Assembly (NCBI GenBank): GCA_038380795.1
Contig: CM076275.1
Span: 250,501-314,500, forward strand
DNA: 64,000 nt
Reading direction: 5' to 3'
DNA from: Pyrocephalus nanus
Lineage: Eukaryota > Chordata > Aves > Passeriformes > Tyrannidae
The translations under genes were made by a program, and so were the position numbers. Under the pieces are notes generated by a model, which did no database searches, was not told the origin of the DNA, and worked only from the letters and a program-made list of their open reading frames with translations. This document shows positions 1 through 14,000 of this stretch, in pieces; position 1 is the first letter of the stretch, and each line of letters begins with the position of its first letter.

Positions 1-3000
1 AAACACTGAAATTGAAAGCACATGCCAGTTTAGAGTTAATCTGCTGGGTGTCTCCTAATCATAGACCATTCTCTTGTACAATACATCAGCACCTTATTCA
101 CTCCAAGCTCTACTCTGACATGTTATCTTTGATCCAGAATATATGATAGTAGAATTTGTCAGAGGTATTCTGGATAATGAAGGAATCACCACTCTCCACA
201 GATGATTTGAAAATTATACTTTTTATTGGTGTACAATATAAAAACATATTTCTTCTCCCATATAGCAGTGTACAGTAGAAAAATAGTCATTGTTAGTACG
301 TCCGGAGTGTGCTTAAGCACCAAAAAGACTTTGCAAGAAGGCATAGCCCTGTTGTGAATACCAATTTAGGATCCTGCTGATGACATGTTTGTCACAAATG
401 GGTAACTTAGATCACTTTAAAGAAGCACTGTGAGAAGTATTAGCAGAAGTGATTTTAATATAATGTTCTAAAAGTGAGACTTAACAAAGTTTGATGGCAA
501 GGTTCACTCTATTACTGTACAGCACAGTCATTTGAAAAGCAATACAAAGCTATCAAGGCACAAATTGGTTACCAAGGCACAAATCATACTCTGAGGCTAT
601 GTGTGATACTGGTCACTTAGCAAAGATGTGATTTTGGTAAACGATCCCAAGCCTGAGAGGTGTCTCAGTTCAAGGAGAGGTCAGTGCCCTGATGGCACAC
701 TACTTAGTGGGCAGGGATCAAAACTTCACGTGGAAGCTCTATAAGTATTATTCTCATTGAATGTTTTTATTCTAGAGTGGCTTTTTGTATCTTTGATTCT
801 TGATTTTTCAGAAGACATTTCAGCATTCATGTATTTTATTATGTGTAAAAGGCACATTACTATCTGCTGGGTTTTTTCTGCATACAGTTTGATAGAGATT
901 AGGGAACAACTCACATGGAAAATGCACAGTTGAATACAAATAATTGCTTTGCTCTTCTGTATTTAGGTTTACTACAAGGAGAAATGAAAATGTGACTAGT
1001 GGGCTGAGAAAGTTAAGCAAAGGGTGTTTTGAACTAGTCAATGAAGTTAAAGGACTTAAACCATCTGCTTGAAAAGCCGCTGTTCAGATTCAGGGCGGAT
1101 TTTAATATGGAATAAAGAACACTCCTTGCTTGGAAAGTAACGTACCTAAACTAAAATAAAGACACAATTCAGACTAAGAATGATGCATTAACAAGCTTTA
1201 GAAAGATTCATAGATGAAGATTATAATCCAGATGTTACAGGGAAAGCATGATCCAGTGATTTAGAGCTTGTCCAGCCAATGGAGTAGATGTAGGAATGCA
1301 TTCTTAGTTTAGCAAGTCTAGAAAGCTGTGTATCTCTGTCATGTCAAACACCACGGCTATTTTAGTGTAATGCCAGTGCTAGTATAGCATGAATCAATGA
1401 AATGACTGAGATAAATTGGGAAAAATTTGAGGGGTTTCCATAGGTACAGAGCCACCTTGCTGTTGCCTTGCTGCAGACAAAAAATAATCTTCCCATGGAG
1501 TGATGTGTGTTCCAAACCCATCCTCTGTGTAGTAGTTCCTCAAAGGGTCAAAGTCATTTCATGTGGGACTGTCCAGCATCCTCAGTTTTGTAGTTAATGT
1601 TTTGTATCCCATGAAAATGAGCTGATGCCTCTGTTTAGGACTGCTATCTAGAGGGCAAAATCATGTGAATAACATATAAGTCAAGGCAGCCTTTGAACTA
1701 AAAGCAAAAATGGATTTATGTTACTCCAGTGAAAAACTTACTAAAGCAGTTATGTTTAGAGACTGTGATACAGTAGAATAAACAAATACTTACAGCTTTA
1801 TGGCATGTTGTAGCTTTTACCTTAAGATGTTTTCTCAGTTCTCTTCCATTACCTGATCGTCAGATTAAGCTAACTATAAAGATACTTCACAGAAGAGCTG
1901 GGATCTGTTTATTTCTAAAGCCCTATTCTTAGGCTTGTTATCTACAAAGTAAATCCCAACTTATTATTAAATAGTCCCTTTTGCATTCTTTTTTCTTTGC
2001 TGACTTTGTTTCGTACAAACTTGTATGTCCTTATTGATTGCAACTAATTCAATGGCATCCTGAATTTATGTCCTGCCTTTTGAGTTCTGCCTGGTACAGC
2101 TTTCCTCCTGTCACATATTGATCCCATGGTAGTACTTCACCAAGGCAAGAGGACTTGGGTTCATATCTGATTAATCTATAAACAAAACTACTCACACAAT
2201 GAAAGTACTCCTTTGCTTGGAAAGGTTGACTTGGAAAACATATCACATCTGGGGGTATCACAGTTCACGTATATGTGGGATTTAGAAAAATGTTGACTTT
2301 AAAACTGTTTTATTATAATAAGATATAATTGAGCATGATGCATGCAGATAATTTCAAGTTATTCACAGGTTTTAGTCGTATTAACAGACTGGCTACAGTA
2401 TCAGTTATATTGCTTGCTGGGACTAGGGCTGTGGCAGTGGTAAGGAATTACTGTTGCATAATTTTAGTAGTTTTCTCACTAAAACAAGAGAGCTGGTGCT
2501 CTTTCATTGTATGTTAAATGAGTAGAGAAAAAATAGTGTTTTGTCACATAGTTATAATGAAGAGTAATTATTATTTGTAAACATGTGGGTGTGCTTGATT
2601 GAAAATTACAAAGAGAGCAAAATTAACATGTTACTTTCCATTATTAACAACAGTTAGCACAGAAGGTGGTAATGGTTTTGAAAGAACTGGCCTATTTGGC
2701 TGCATTGACTAAGGAAGGAAAATACCTTAAATTTGAATGATTCTTCAATACCTTCCTTTTATTAGGAAGCCTGGTATTTTAAAGAAGTTCAGTTTAAAAT
2801 GATAGAACATATTATTAAGAGCTCAAATGGGAAAGGACTAAGCTAGCCTATCCTTTGGACCAGAAAGTTGTAAACACCGAATACTAATCTGTCTTGTGAT
2901 TTGTACTGTTTGTTTTGGAGCTAGGAAAACTGTATGTTTGACTGGCAAATGAGGCATGGTAAAATTCAGTGAACAAAATATGAATGATACATTGTGGCTC

Positions 3001-6000
3001 AATGGAACAACCTAATCACAGTTTGAACACAATTACAAAAATTACTATTATTTTATTACTTTTGTAGCTTTGATAATAAGGCAACATTATTCTTCCTTTG
3101 TGATTCTTCCAGAGAGTTCTCAAGATAGTTAAAAAGCTATTATTTTGGTAAGAATCACTATTGAAGATTTATTATTTGAACTCTAAAGTATTTCAGAGTT
3201 AAAACAGTAGAGCATCAGCCAACTGATGTAGATTTTCCTTTTCTTTGTGCATATTATAGAAAGAGATGCTTTGAAACCAGAAGAGAATCAGCTGTATGGT
3301 CTCAAAAAAAGCTCTGCTGATACACTTTTATTTTACTGCATTTATTACACCAAGAATCACTGCCTGGGTCATGAAGCTGTTGCAAAATATTAACCACTTT
3401 CATTGCCTCTATCATGGTCTTAGTCCTGCCCTGCTTATGAATACCTATTGCCTCTGACCATCTCTTTTCTATTAAACATGGTGATATCTAGAAGGTTATT
3501 AAGGTTATATTCTGTTATTCATGAGGTCAATTTCCATTTAGAAAGTATAACATCTTTGTTGTAACACAAAGTAATTTATCTTTAAAGGATGTCATCTGTC
3601 ACTGTGAGCTGTTAGGCAACTCTAATCCTACCAGCTATAAAGGGTAAGATTGCTCTGATGGAGAAAACTGAAATTCAGCATAGCAAAATTAAAAAAAAAA
3701 AGCCCAGCGGATAGAAAAAATTCAAACAAGGCTAACTTTAATAAACATAGTGGAACTTTTTGGACTCATTTAGTAAATCAGTTTTAATCTGAGTTTTCCT
3801 GGGATCATGTACCGCACAGGGATTTTGTTCTGTTAAATATCAAATGATATTTGATACTCAGGTAGATAACAGTAAATTCTATAAATTAGACCAAAATCTT
3901 TAGCAAAGCATTAAAAATATTTCTCCCTCCCATCCTCCCCCACCTCTTCCCCCCCAGTTAGTTTGACTTAATTCTCAAATAAACTAGGAAAAAATGTCAT
4001 GTCATACTTAGATATTATTAATATATTCATTACAGTCTATGGGCAGTATATTTTAAGAAAAACAGAAGTTGAATAATTTATTAGAATTGCTTAACATTTG
4101 TTTCATTTGGAACAAAGACCTGAGGTCTACAATATGCATATTGAGATTTTTCAGTTACTTTTAAATGCCTTTTTTTTGTTGTTTTTCCTGAAAGAAGGAG
4201 GAGTAGGAAAAAATGGACCTACAGCCTTATCTTAAAGCTGCTTACAAGTATAAATGCATCTCAGTTCGATACTCTCTGAGAGTGTCCTCTTTTTCTTTCT
4301 TTTTTGCCTTATGTAGCATTGACACTACAAAAAAGTAGGGAACAAAGCAACCCTATAATAGGTAGGAAGTTACTTATGTGTACTCTTTTGGTGTTGCTTT
4401 TATCACTAAAACAGGAAAGAACTGAAGCCTTCAAACCCCTGTTTGAGAAAGTTTCTAAACTTTTTACAATCCTAGCAAGAATCTACCAGAAAATTTCTCA
4501 GTTTTCAAAATACTCATACTAATTCTGGCAGTTTTCAGAAAGGAATCTTTGTCCCTTGTAAGGTCTAGATATATCTTTGATAAGTGCAAACACAAAATCA
4601 TCAGGCAATAAGTGCAGTAAGTAATCCACATGAGGTGATTGCTGTGGTTGGAGCTATGGCATTTGTCTCTCCCTTTCTTAGAGGGATTTTGTAGCCTCAG
4701 ACTCATGCAAAGCTTTATTGTAGAATGGGAACATAAAACATACCAGGCTCTGGAATTATACTAACAGTAATGAAACCCACAAAGTACCACTGCCATTTTC
4801 TTAGAATAATTTTACATTTTTGCCATTAAAATAAAAAAAGAGAGCTTTCAAATGTGAATAAATTCAAAGGTCATATTCCTGCCAAAAACCCAGTGCCCTT
4901 TTCTGATGTCTGTTGACTTTTAAGTTCTTGATATTTCTCTTGGAAAATTCCATTTTGAATTCAATTTTTTTTTTTTTTTCACACAGCATAAAAACATTGC
5001 ACATGCTGTGTTCTGTAATGAAGCATTATTGTAGCTCTGACTTCTTATTACAGGTCTGAAAGTGAATTGAGCCAGGGCAAGTAGGCAGAAGTCATTATCA
5101 TTTGATTGCTGCTAAAAGTCACAAATGACAGGGCCATAGGGATTCCTTTCATTAGGACAACATCAGAGTTAAACTATAAACTGCTTTGGTTTAGTGCTTG
5201 AAAGAAGTATAAAATTCAAGTGCATAATATCTTAAGAATAAGAAGCAAGGCAGTTAATACTATATGGTGTGTGTGTTTTCATGGATCAAGACGTCTGTAT
5301 AAAAGAAACCAGTTAAAAGCCAATTAAAATGTTTTCCTGTGTCTGCTTTTTCTTTTCCTTAATGGTCTTTTGTACTGTGGCCAGACCTATCCTAACTCAA
5401 GGTATTTTTGATTCAGGGAGAAGTGAGGTTTCATTATTTGGTTTGGGGGGTTTTATTGGGTTTTCATGGTGTTTCAATTTTTTTTTCCCCCCACTATAAT
5501 GTATTAGGAGATATTTATGTAAGCCCTATGTCTTATGAAGGAATAGACACATGTGTCTTTCCTCAATGGAAAAATCACAATGCACTATTGGAAAATGGGG
5601 GTGACATTTTCTATCTTCCTCTTTCTTCACTCTGCAACCCCACTGTGCTATCCAAAACCACTTGTGAAACACTGAACCCAGATTGGCAGAGCTATTAGAA
5701 TAATCCCAAGTAAGTTTGTAAAAGAAAGTATGTGCCTGATAAGTCTTTTGCTCATTTTCCCCAGAAAATATTTCATTTAAATACGTATAAAGCAACTTCT
5801 CTTAAGATAGCAGTGATCTTGCTGTAAACTGTTTGATCACTGCCTCCAAGTGCCTTTTCTATTCAGAGAAACTTCCTTGTTCAATGGCTGTAACACAAAA
5901 CGCTAATACAATATTTGTGTTATCAGGCCTCTGACATTTCATTTTGGCTTTGTTTGCTAGACGTTTATTTTAAGTGTTATAATTGATGTGAGGTAAGAGG

Positions 6001-9000
6001 AAAGAAGGGTCTTCAGGAGATGCTAAAATACTAAAGAGGGAATCAAATAACCACAATGTAATAGAAAAGATTCCTTTCTTTCAACCTCTAGCTCCGTGCT
6101 TGTGTATACAAAAAAGTCCATGAGGATAGTATTGCTGGGACTCCAGGCAATGATGTACTAAATTTCATTTGTGCATTAAAAGCATGGGTATGGCAATCTG
6201 GAGTGTTTTGTTTTGTGAGAGGAAGGGAATTCAAAATGTTTTGAACTAAAATATACAGTTGTGACAGGATGTCCAAATGGCTTCACAGGAATACAGTACA
6301 AGTAATATTTTGGGTTTTATGAGTTTTGAGGCATTTCAACCAGCATGAGTGCTAAGGGGAATTATTTTTACTTGTCTTTTCATCTTATAACAATGATTGG
6401 ACAATTTTGCCAGCAAAGCAGTCTATTCAGCATAGACTGAACACAGAATATTCTGTTCAGTTGTGACAATCTGACTTTTCCGCCCAGATCTGAACTAACA
6501 AAGAGCTTGATTAATTTCTAACTACATATTTAACCTTTGGCAAAATGAAGGTGGAATTGTAAAGTGGGCCACATAAAAATCTTTACTGAAGGTTAATTGC
6601 CTGTACTATATAACTTTCTGTTTTCCTGTACCTTACATGGCTAATTTAAAAGGATAGGTGAAAGGATTAATGAACAAATACAATGGCTGGGACATCAGAG
6701 AGGCCTTTTCAGTTTCTCTTCATTTAGTCAGTACAGTTAGGCAGACTTACTCTTCTTTATGCTGCTCTTTCCCATTGGGTTTTGCCCAAGCTGTAGCTGA
6801 GAAACTTTCAGACATTTGCTCAGCCACATGGAGAAGTGCAGCTGTATCCAGAGTGATGTTCCTCCAGACTTTGTCTGGAGAGATGCCCCTTGTCACGGGC
6901 TGGCTGCAGATCACTGCAGTCCATTGAGCATTCAGATGGGAAGATCTCCAGATGTTGCTGGTTCGTACCATGATGTTTTGATATACAATTCTCTATTGGC
7001 CTTTACCACTGAGTGTTCATTCCTTCCAGTATTGCTCTCTATATATTGTCAAGTTATTTATTATTTCCATTACCTAAATCAGGGTTTTTTGATTGAGAAT
7101 TTCTGATATCCATGAGAGATAATTAACAAAACCAAATCTGCTAATCTTGGATAAAATTCTGCTTGTGACACCAATTTGAATGTGGTAGGAGTACATTATT
7201 ATAGCTTGAGTTATTTCTTGTGTAAACTGAGGAAATTGGGACCTGGCACCTTAAATGTTTTGTTTCAGAGAATGTTCAAATGTAATTTCTGAAACTTCTC
7301 ATCTGCATAAACTGAAATTTGTTTTAGGTGAATCAATAAGACAGAGACCTACCTAAGACATTCAGGATCTGGCCAGTCTAAAAACCTCAGATTAAAGAAC
7401 TGGAGCCCTTGAAAAAAGTAATTTCCTGTTCAAGGCTAAGATTAAAGTGATTGATTCAAGGTGAAATTACTGTTATTATTTCAATAAATGGCAGTTGTGG
7501 GTGTGTAATATTTTTTGAGACAAAAAACTTTGTTCAACAGAATATAACCACTGGAAAAAAAAAATCTCACTGCTGAAGCTCAAAAATTAGATATTTGGTT
7601 ATTCAGCAAAGATAAACATTAAATAATGTACACACTGTTGAGCAATATAACATACTGTCACAGGTACCTACAGAACATCAATTCTGAGAAAGACAAAAGC
7701 TCATCAAAAACTAAACTGAAACCACAAGTAATAATGTCAGATTGGTGTAGAAAAGTTTGATTACCTTTAATAGTCACTAGACACCAAGCATGAAATGGTG
7801 TTGGCTCCAGCCTGGGCTCAGCAGCTTATTCTATTTGTCATGTTATGAGAGTGTGGGAGCTACCCTGGTATGACCAAATTACTGGATATAGTTTAGTTAG
7901 AAGAAGATGCTGAAAAGGGAATTAGATGTATAATGATCTGGGCAGGGGAGGGCTTTAAGGCGATATGATTTGGAAATCAAAGTTAATTTACTGAAATGTA
8001 AGATCTTTAAGAGCTCTTAAGTATGCAAGTACTTGCTGAAAAAAAGAAATAGCAGCTGGTATATACTGAGGAGCCTGCATAATGTGTAGGAAACAATGTT
8101 TGTGTGTACTGTGCTTGCTTACATTTGTGTGTGAAAACCAAATTATATAGTAATTAAACCATCTTCATTTGGGGAACAAAGAGCTATTTAGGGAGTCCTA
8201 TGTACCTCTGTCAAATCTTCCAAAATCATTACTGCTAAGTATACAAACACAGGAGCTACCTGTATAAACTTTTCTTTCATTTGGAGAATCATATTAGAAA
8301 CAAGTGGGAGAGCAGGCTTCTCAAAATTTTTCAGCAAAATTGTCTTTTTTTGTACCCACTCAATTCAAATAAAATGCTACTGGTGTATTATATATGCTAT
8401 GTTTAGTACTCTTCAAACTTGGCCCCATTAGTAGAATGCTATGAATTGCATAGAGTGACCAAATTATTGGAACCAGAAGCATGACTGTGGCCATGGGTAA
8501 ACTCATAATTCCTAAGAGTGCTTTCAGTGTATTGAGGGTCTTTCTGTAGGCTGGTAAAAGTCTCTTATAACAACTCTAGAAAGATCATTCACAGCCACGT
8601 TGTCCTTCGGCTCTGCTCTAGTCTTCAGGAAGAGCTTCTAGCCAAGAACTTTTGGCCCTTCTGCTGCTGTGATGGCACTTTTGAAAGCTTAGTTCAAGCC
8701 TTTGGTGTCACTGGGTTCACTGAAGTTAGTTATGGGGAACTACTGTGTAAAAAAATGCTGTCTCCTTCCTTGTTTTGGCATAACATTTATTGGCCTCCTG
8801 GGATGAGGGAAGATCATGATGGCATATTCAGGTCACTTCAGTGACATAGTAGCTGTAAGTTTAACTTTTAACAGTTTGATTTCAGCTACGAGTTTTTATT
8901 GGCAATTGAGAATAGGTAAAAGATATGATTAAGTTCTCACCCTCTGCCAGCTTGTCTTCCTTAATACTGAAATAAGTTGACAGCAGTTTAAATTGAAAAA

Positions 9001-10818
9001 AATGTGCTGGCTTGGAATATTGCACATGCTTTACTTAAAAGTGATGTATTTCTGAAAAAAATTTGTAAGAATTTTTTGCGCGAATATCTTTTCTGTCTCA
9101 AACTGTTTTGCAAATGTTGTTTTTGTAGCTTGAAGTTACAGCTATATGTATATTATGATCTAGGTATCAGAGCACCGTGCCACTAAAAATGAAAATTTCC
9201 TAATTTTAAAAAACCCACAACTATGACTAAAGAAACAAAACAAACAAACAAAAAAAACAACTCCAAACCCAGATAAATTTAGATAATTTAAGTCCCTTTT
9301 ACACTGCTTTGGTTTTATGGTTAGGTGATAAATTGAACTAACTCAGTTTAGGCTACTGTAAGATGGCATGTGACACTGTTCACTACATTTTTTTTTGTTG
9401 TTACAAACAAATGTTGCATCTTTTTTATTGATGAGAAACTATTGTTTTTTAAATATAACACCAAACACATTGCAGTCCCCACATCCAAGACATTTGGTCC
9501 AGTTTTTTTACAAAAGATGATCTATTTGTAACTCTTTTTCCATTTATGAAGACATGACAGAATGAGGAGAGCAAATACAAGTAGCAAAATTCAGCTCTTA
9601 TCAATAGAGCCCACACATACAAATAGAAATGCACTAATTTCTGCTGGGCAGCCTTGAGTCATACAGCAGATGTTGGTTATACACTGTCAGTGAGCAAATA
9701 GAAGTAAGTTCTTTTAAAAACAAGTGTGTTCTGTACTAGTGTATCTAAGAAGTACAGAATGTGAAGGCGAGATGAATGAGAAAGCTGGGCAGAGTGAGAA
9801 TGAAGAATAAATATTTCTTATTGAATCTGCTTGATATGTTTCCTGTTACTTTGCAGGCTTCACTGTCTTGCTTTTCTCAGACAGAGGGCAGGGAGGGAGA
9901 GGAAACACTAACTATTAAGTGGGAGTTGTCAGGTGAAAAGTGTGGTCCTTGGTCTTTTGAAAAGAAGAGGAACTAGAGAGATGTATGGACATTGCATAGA
10001 AAAAACAGTAATTTAAGCCTCCAGTGAAGGTACAGGTTTGGCCCTCATCTATTTCAGATCAGCTACCCATATTATACCATCTAAGGCAGCACTCTGTCAA
10101 AGGCTAGAAAGGATTTTAGAACTTTTTTATGGCATGTTTATAGGTGGAGATAGGAATGAACATTATGTTTTCAAAATCAAACATTTAGAGATGGCTGCCT
10201 TGGAGTTCTAGGAAACAGGCTTCATACACAGCGCTCAAAAAGTTTCTAAAACCAGTGGAGTTGAGTTCACATTTTGTCTTGTAGCATTAATGAATCCTAG
10301 CAAATGCTGAACAATGTGCAGATTCTGGGAAGGTGGGTGTAGTGTGGATTCTCAAACTCAGACTAAGATGAAACAACCACACTATTCAGGATATCAGTGG
10401 CAAAATATGAAGACAAATGAAGTTCAACACAAAAGGATTTTTACAGTAGGAGTCTGCATTGCATTGTATAAAACCAAGGCTTCTTTGGCCTTAAGCAGGA
10501 GGTATGGACAGAACTGCAGTTCGTTGGTGCTTGCTATTTTGCCTGAACTTTCTCTTTGGATTTTATTTTGGGCATTGTTGTTCATTCCTTACATAACCTC
10601 TCCATGTTTTACTACAGTGAATTTGCCTTAGTTCATAGACTGGTCTTTCTCTCTTTTCTTCTTTCTCTTCAAGCTCCCTAAGGTACTTTGACTGTTACAC
10701 TCAAAGGAAAGGTGATCTTTGGAAGGCACACTTGCCTTCCTGCAGTCTAAGCAGCCCCTCCATTCAGTTCTTAAACCCTTCCTGAAGGTGACAGTTCTTT
10801 GTGTCACACTTCCTATCT
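1..10818. other. gene-free intergenic sequence downstream of GABRG2
   Basis: AT-rich sequence with stops in all frames; its ORFs are 60-105 codons, as expected by chance. A 15-base T run lies at 4965-4979 and an A/C-rich stretch at 9230-9262. I see no exon with splice sites, no RNA gene and no recognisable mobile element. Conserved regulatory elements cannot be judged from one genome. Confidence 0.7.
4965..4979. repeat. poly(T) run
   Basis: Fifteen consecutive T bases. No element body is recognisable beside it. Confidence 0.9.
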
Positions 10819-11008
10819 TCGTATTCTGTCATCATCATGGCTGGGCTTCGCGAACGAAGATTTGAGAGGGGCTCTACCCACGCTTGCTCCAAGCGCGCTG
10901 ATGGCTCAAAAGGCCAATGCGAGATAGACAAGTCCGGTTGCAGAAGGCACAGCAGAAAGACTCCCCAGGTGACATCAACAAGATGCGTCGCGTCTTGTCG
11001 TATTCTGT
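10819..11008. other. CpG-rich block flanked by 11-bp direct repeats; unidentified insertion or retroposon
   Basis: Perfect 11-base direct repeats (tcgtattctgt) lie at 10819-10829 and 10998-11008. The 168 bases between them contain 11 CpG dinucleotides in otherwise strongly CpG-depleted sequence. A short perfect hairpin (cttcg-cgaa-cgaag) lies at about 10847-10860. Overlapping ORFs of 85-90 codons exist on both strands, but neither resembles a family I know. In minus orientation the insert ends in atgatgatg, which could be a short tail. It may be a retroposed fragment with target-site duplications, part of an LTR, or a retained CpG-rich regulatory element. Confidence 0.45.
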
Positions 11009-14000
11009 ACTTAGCTGCCAAAGGATTTGCATCATTTAAAAGAAAAACAATGCAAATCTCAGAGTTTTTTTGAGACTATTGTGACTTAATAATTATGTTC
11101 TGTAACTGTATTCTAATTCTAAAGGCAGTTCTCGTACTTGTCTTTAATTCACTGCTTTTTGTTAATAATAGTTTTGGTTATCTTATTGTTCCTCTGAAAA
11201 TGTTTAGTTATAAAATATTCATAATTATACAGTTGGTGCTACGATTAAAGTCATGTTAATGCTTCTATTAATGAAACCTTCACTTGCAAGTAGGTAAAGT
11301 TCATATTTAGCTAGAATTTGTCATAATGAGATACAGACACAAAGGCTGTTTTGCACAATGAAAAATATTTATGAGTTTCAATATTTTTTATGATTTAACT
11401 TTATCCTATAACCATGTCAATGAGATGTTGAGTAAGAGGCAATAAAATGAAATAGTCTTTCTTATTAAAAGTACTTTGTTTTCCTTTGGAAATGCAATTT
11501 TGGAGGCTTAATCTTGGAATTAATTCTCACCTTGAAGATACTTTCTATTTTGGGCCTGTGAGTGCAGTTTTGGGCTAGGAAGTCCATGGATCAGTGATGA
11601 AGTTCATTTCATCGAATGTCAGCGTCCCATCTGCAGACATTCTGGGTTGGGTTATACCAGCTGTGTACTGTGGTCATGACTTTCTACTATTCATTGCCCT
11701 AAAAGTCTGGGATATCACAGTTTGTGTGACTAAGCAGTACAAAGAATTGTTATAGTATGTGGGCAGGAAGATTCTTTCTTATCAAGTTGTTTTTCCTTTG
11801 ATTAAACTCTGTATGTATTTTCCTTAGAAGTACTTCTGAATCATTTCCTTTATTTCATACCAGTCTCTAGTATTAGATGGAATAATGGCTTGACAGACTT
11901 TGGTACCATGTATTTCTTCATTTACTTCTGATAACCCTTATGGCTTGCTTTTCTTTTCCTGTTTGTCAGTGGCTACTCTGTCAATGGTTTGAAATGTTTG
12001 CATATAGAACGATTAATCCTGTACTGCCTGGTCAGTCTCACACAGATCCTTTTGTACATTAGACAGAGCTACAAAGTCTTATATACCAAGTTAAGTCTGA
12101 GCAAAGCTGTAGTTTTACTTGATGCCTCATGTTGAAATAAATCTGAATAAAAGGAGATAGGTGGCTGCATGCAGATCCCTGGGCATGTGCAAGGATGTGC
12201 AGACACCTGGACACACACAGGGACCTTTTCTTAGTCTGCTAGTAGAGACAGAGTATCACTTCTAAGGTCAATTCAGAGGAAGTTAAATTGTCCTCACATA
12301 GGTTGAACACCTAAACACATAAGCAAGGGTCATATATGAGATGTTCTCCAAAAAAATACACTAGAAAACAGAATTTTTACTTTTGATTTGGAATGGAGTC
12401 CACAACTGCTTTCTTCCCCTCCGTGGTGTTTGAGGCTGTTACTGTTGTACCTGTGCCTTGATTTGAAAAATGCATGGGTGAGGAGGTGTAATAAGGGCCA
12501 TGCTCTCTCCAGTACTCTTAATGTCACATCTGATTGGGATGAGGTATTTGTGCCCAGCTATGTCACTGAGCAAGTAACTCTGGAACTGCTGCTCAGTAAG
12601 ATGAACCTACTAGTAGAAGGTGGCCAACAGCTGAAGGGAGTTACTCTGTCATCACCAAATCTGCTTCATGTTGAAAAGTGGAAGAGCCACAACATTGTAA
12701 AATAATTAAAAGTTCATGCAGAAATAACTTTTTTGGCCAATGATAAATAAAATATGAGCATTTCAACAGTTTATTTACTAGGAAAAAAATACAACCCTAT
12801 CCCTTTTAAAAAGCTGCCTTGGAAGTTTATTGGACTTGAACTGTCCCAGTACTTTCCATAATTCTGCTTTCATCAGAGAAACAAGGTTGCTAAACTACTA
12901 CAGCTTTTCCTTTTGCAGGTATTTATAGAAGTGCACTTATTCTGATGTTTTATGTAACAGCGAACCTGCAATATTAAATCAACAGACCCAGATTTTAAAT
13001 GCTGACATACTTTTTGCATTTCTCATGGAAAACTGCTTTATGACCAGACAGTGGCTACTGCAATGTATCTGTGAAGTGATCATTACTGTGAAATATTCTG
13101 GAGGGTACTCACTTTGAAATGAGCAGTCGGAGCCTGGCTGATAGCTAGCAATTAATTAGTGAAACACCATATGTTAGTAGACACACAGCAGATGTGTGTG
13201 TGTGTACATGGCAGAACAGAGTAGAAAATTCTGCAGTTGCAGTTCAAGTGAGAGAAAAAGCTAATCTAAGGCAGAATCCAAGAATAGCAACTTTGATTTG
13301 TTTTCAAATGGCTTTCTGAACGCTTAAAAATGTTTATATTTTTATTGTGGTTATTGTTGGATTAATTCTATTTGTGTGACTTCCGATGTTACCTTATTAT
13401 ATGGTAATGAGATCTTTTTTAATTTCCACTGACTCAAAGTACACGTGCCAAAGCCTGTTGTGTCATACAGCAATGTTCCATGTGTGTTTATCACTTATAT
13501 TAAGAAAGAATTGGCTTTTTATCCTAAGCACTAAAGCAGTAAATTAGTGCTTATTCATTACTCTTAGAATATTGCTAAACCATTGGTTAAAAGGAAATTG
13601 TATTTTTCTTGTAGCAGATGATTGTTAGTATCTTCCTTAAAACTTGATATACTTGATTCTCAAACTGCTGATTGTTATTATTTTATATTACCGCAAATAC
13701 TGCCAAATCTAATTGCTCAATATACTGAAGAGTTGCTTATTGTCAAGGTATATAAAACACTAAGATCAGATTTAAATAATAAAAGGTAGTATCACTATAA
13801 TTCTATTTTAGAAACAGTCTGCATGAAATTAGTTTTATGAGATCCTATAGAAAATCTGTGGGCAGAAAAGAGAATTGCATGTGAATGACTAATTATAGTT
13901 CACGAATAGAGCTAATTGGTAACCTTCCAAGAAAATATTTTTGTGGGGTTTTTTTAAAGTCAGTATTTTAGTTCCCCCTAATTTTGCTCTTGGAAAATTT

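Noticed and set aside
6640..7106. Cluster of overlapping ORFs in a slightly GC-richer stretch
   Set aside because: I considered an old retroposon or pseudogene, but found no terminal repeats, tail or recognisable protein similarity.
10764..11073. Overlapping ORFs on both strands in the CpG-rich block
   Set aside because: Both strands are open and neither product resembles a known family; the DNA composition is better evidence of an insertion or regulatory block than of coding.
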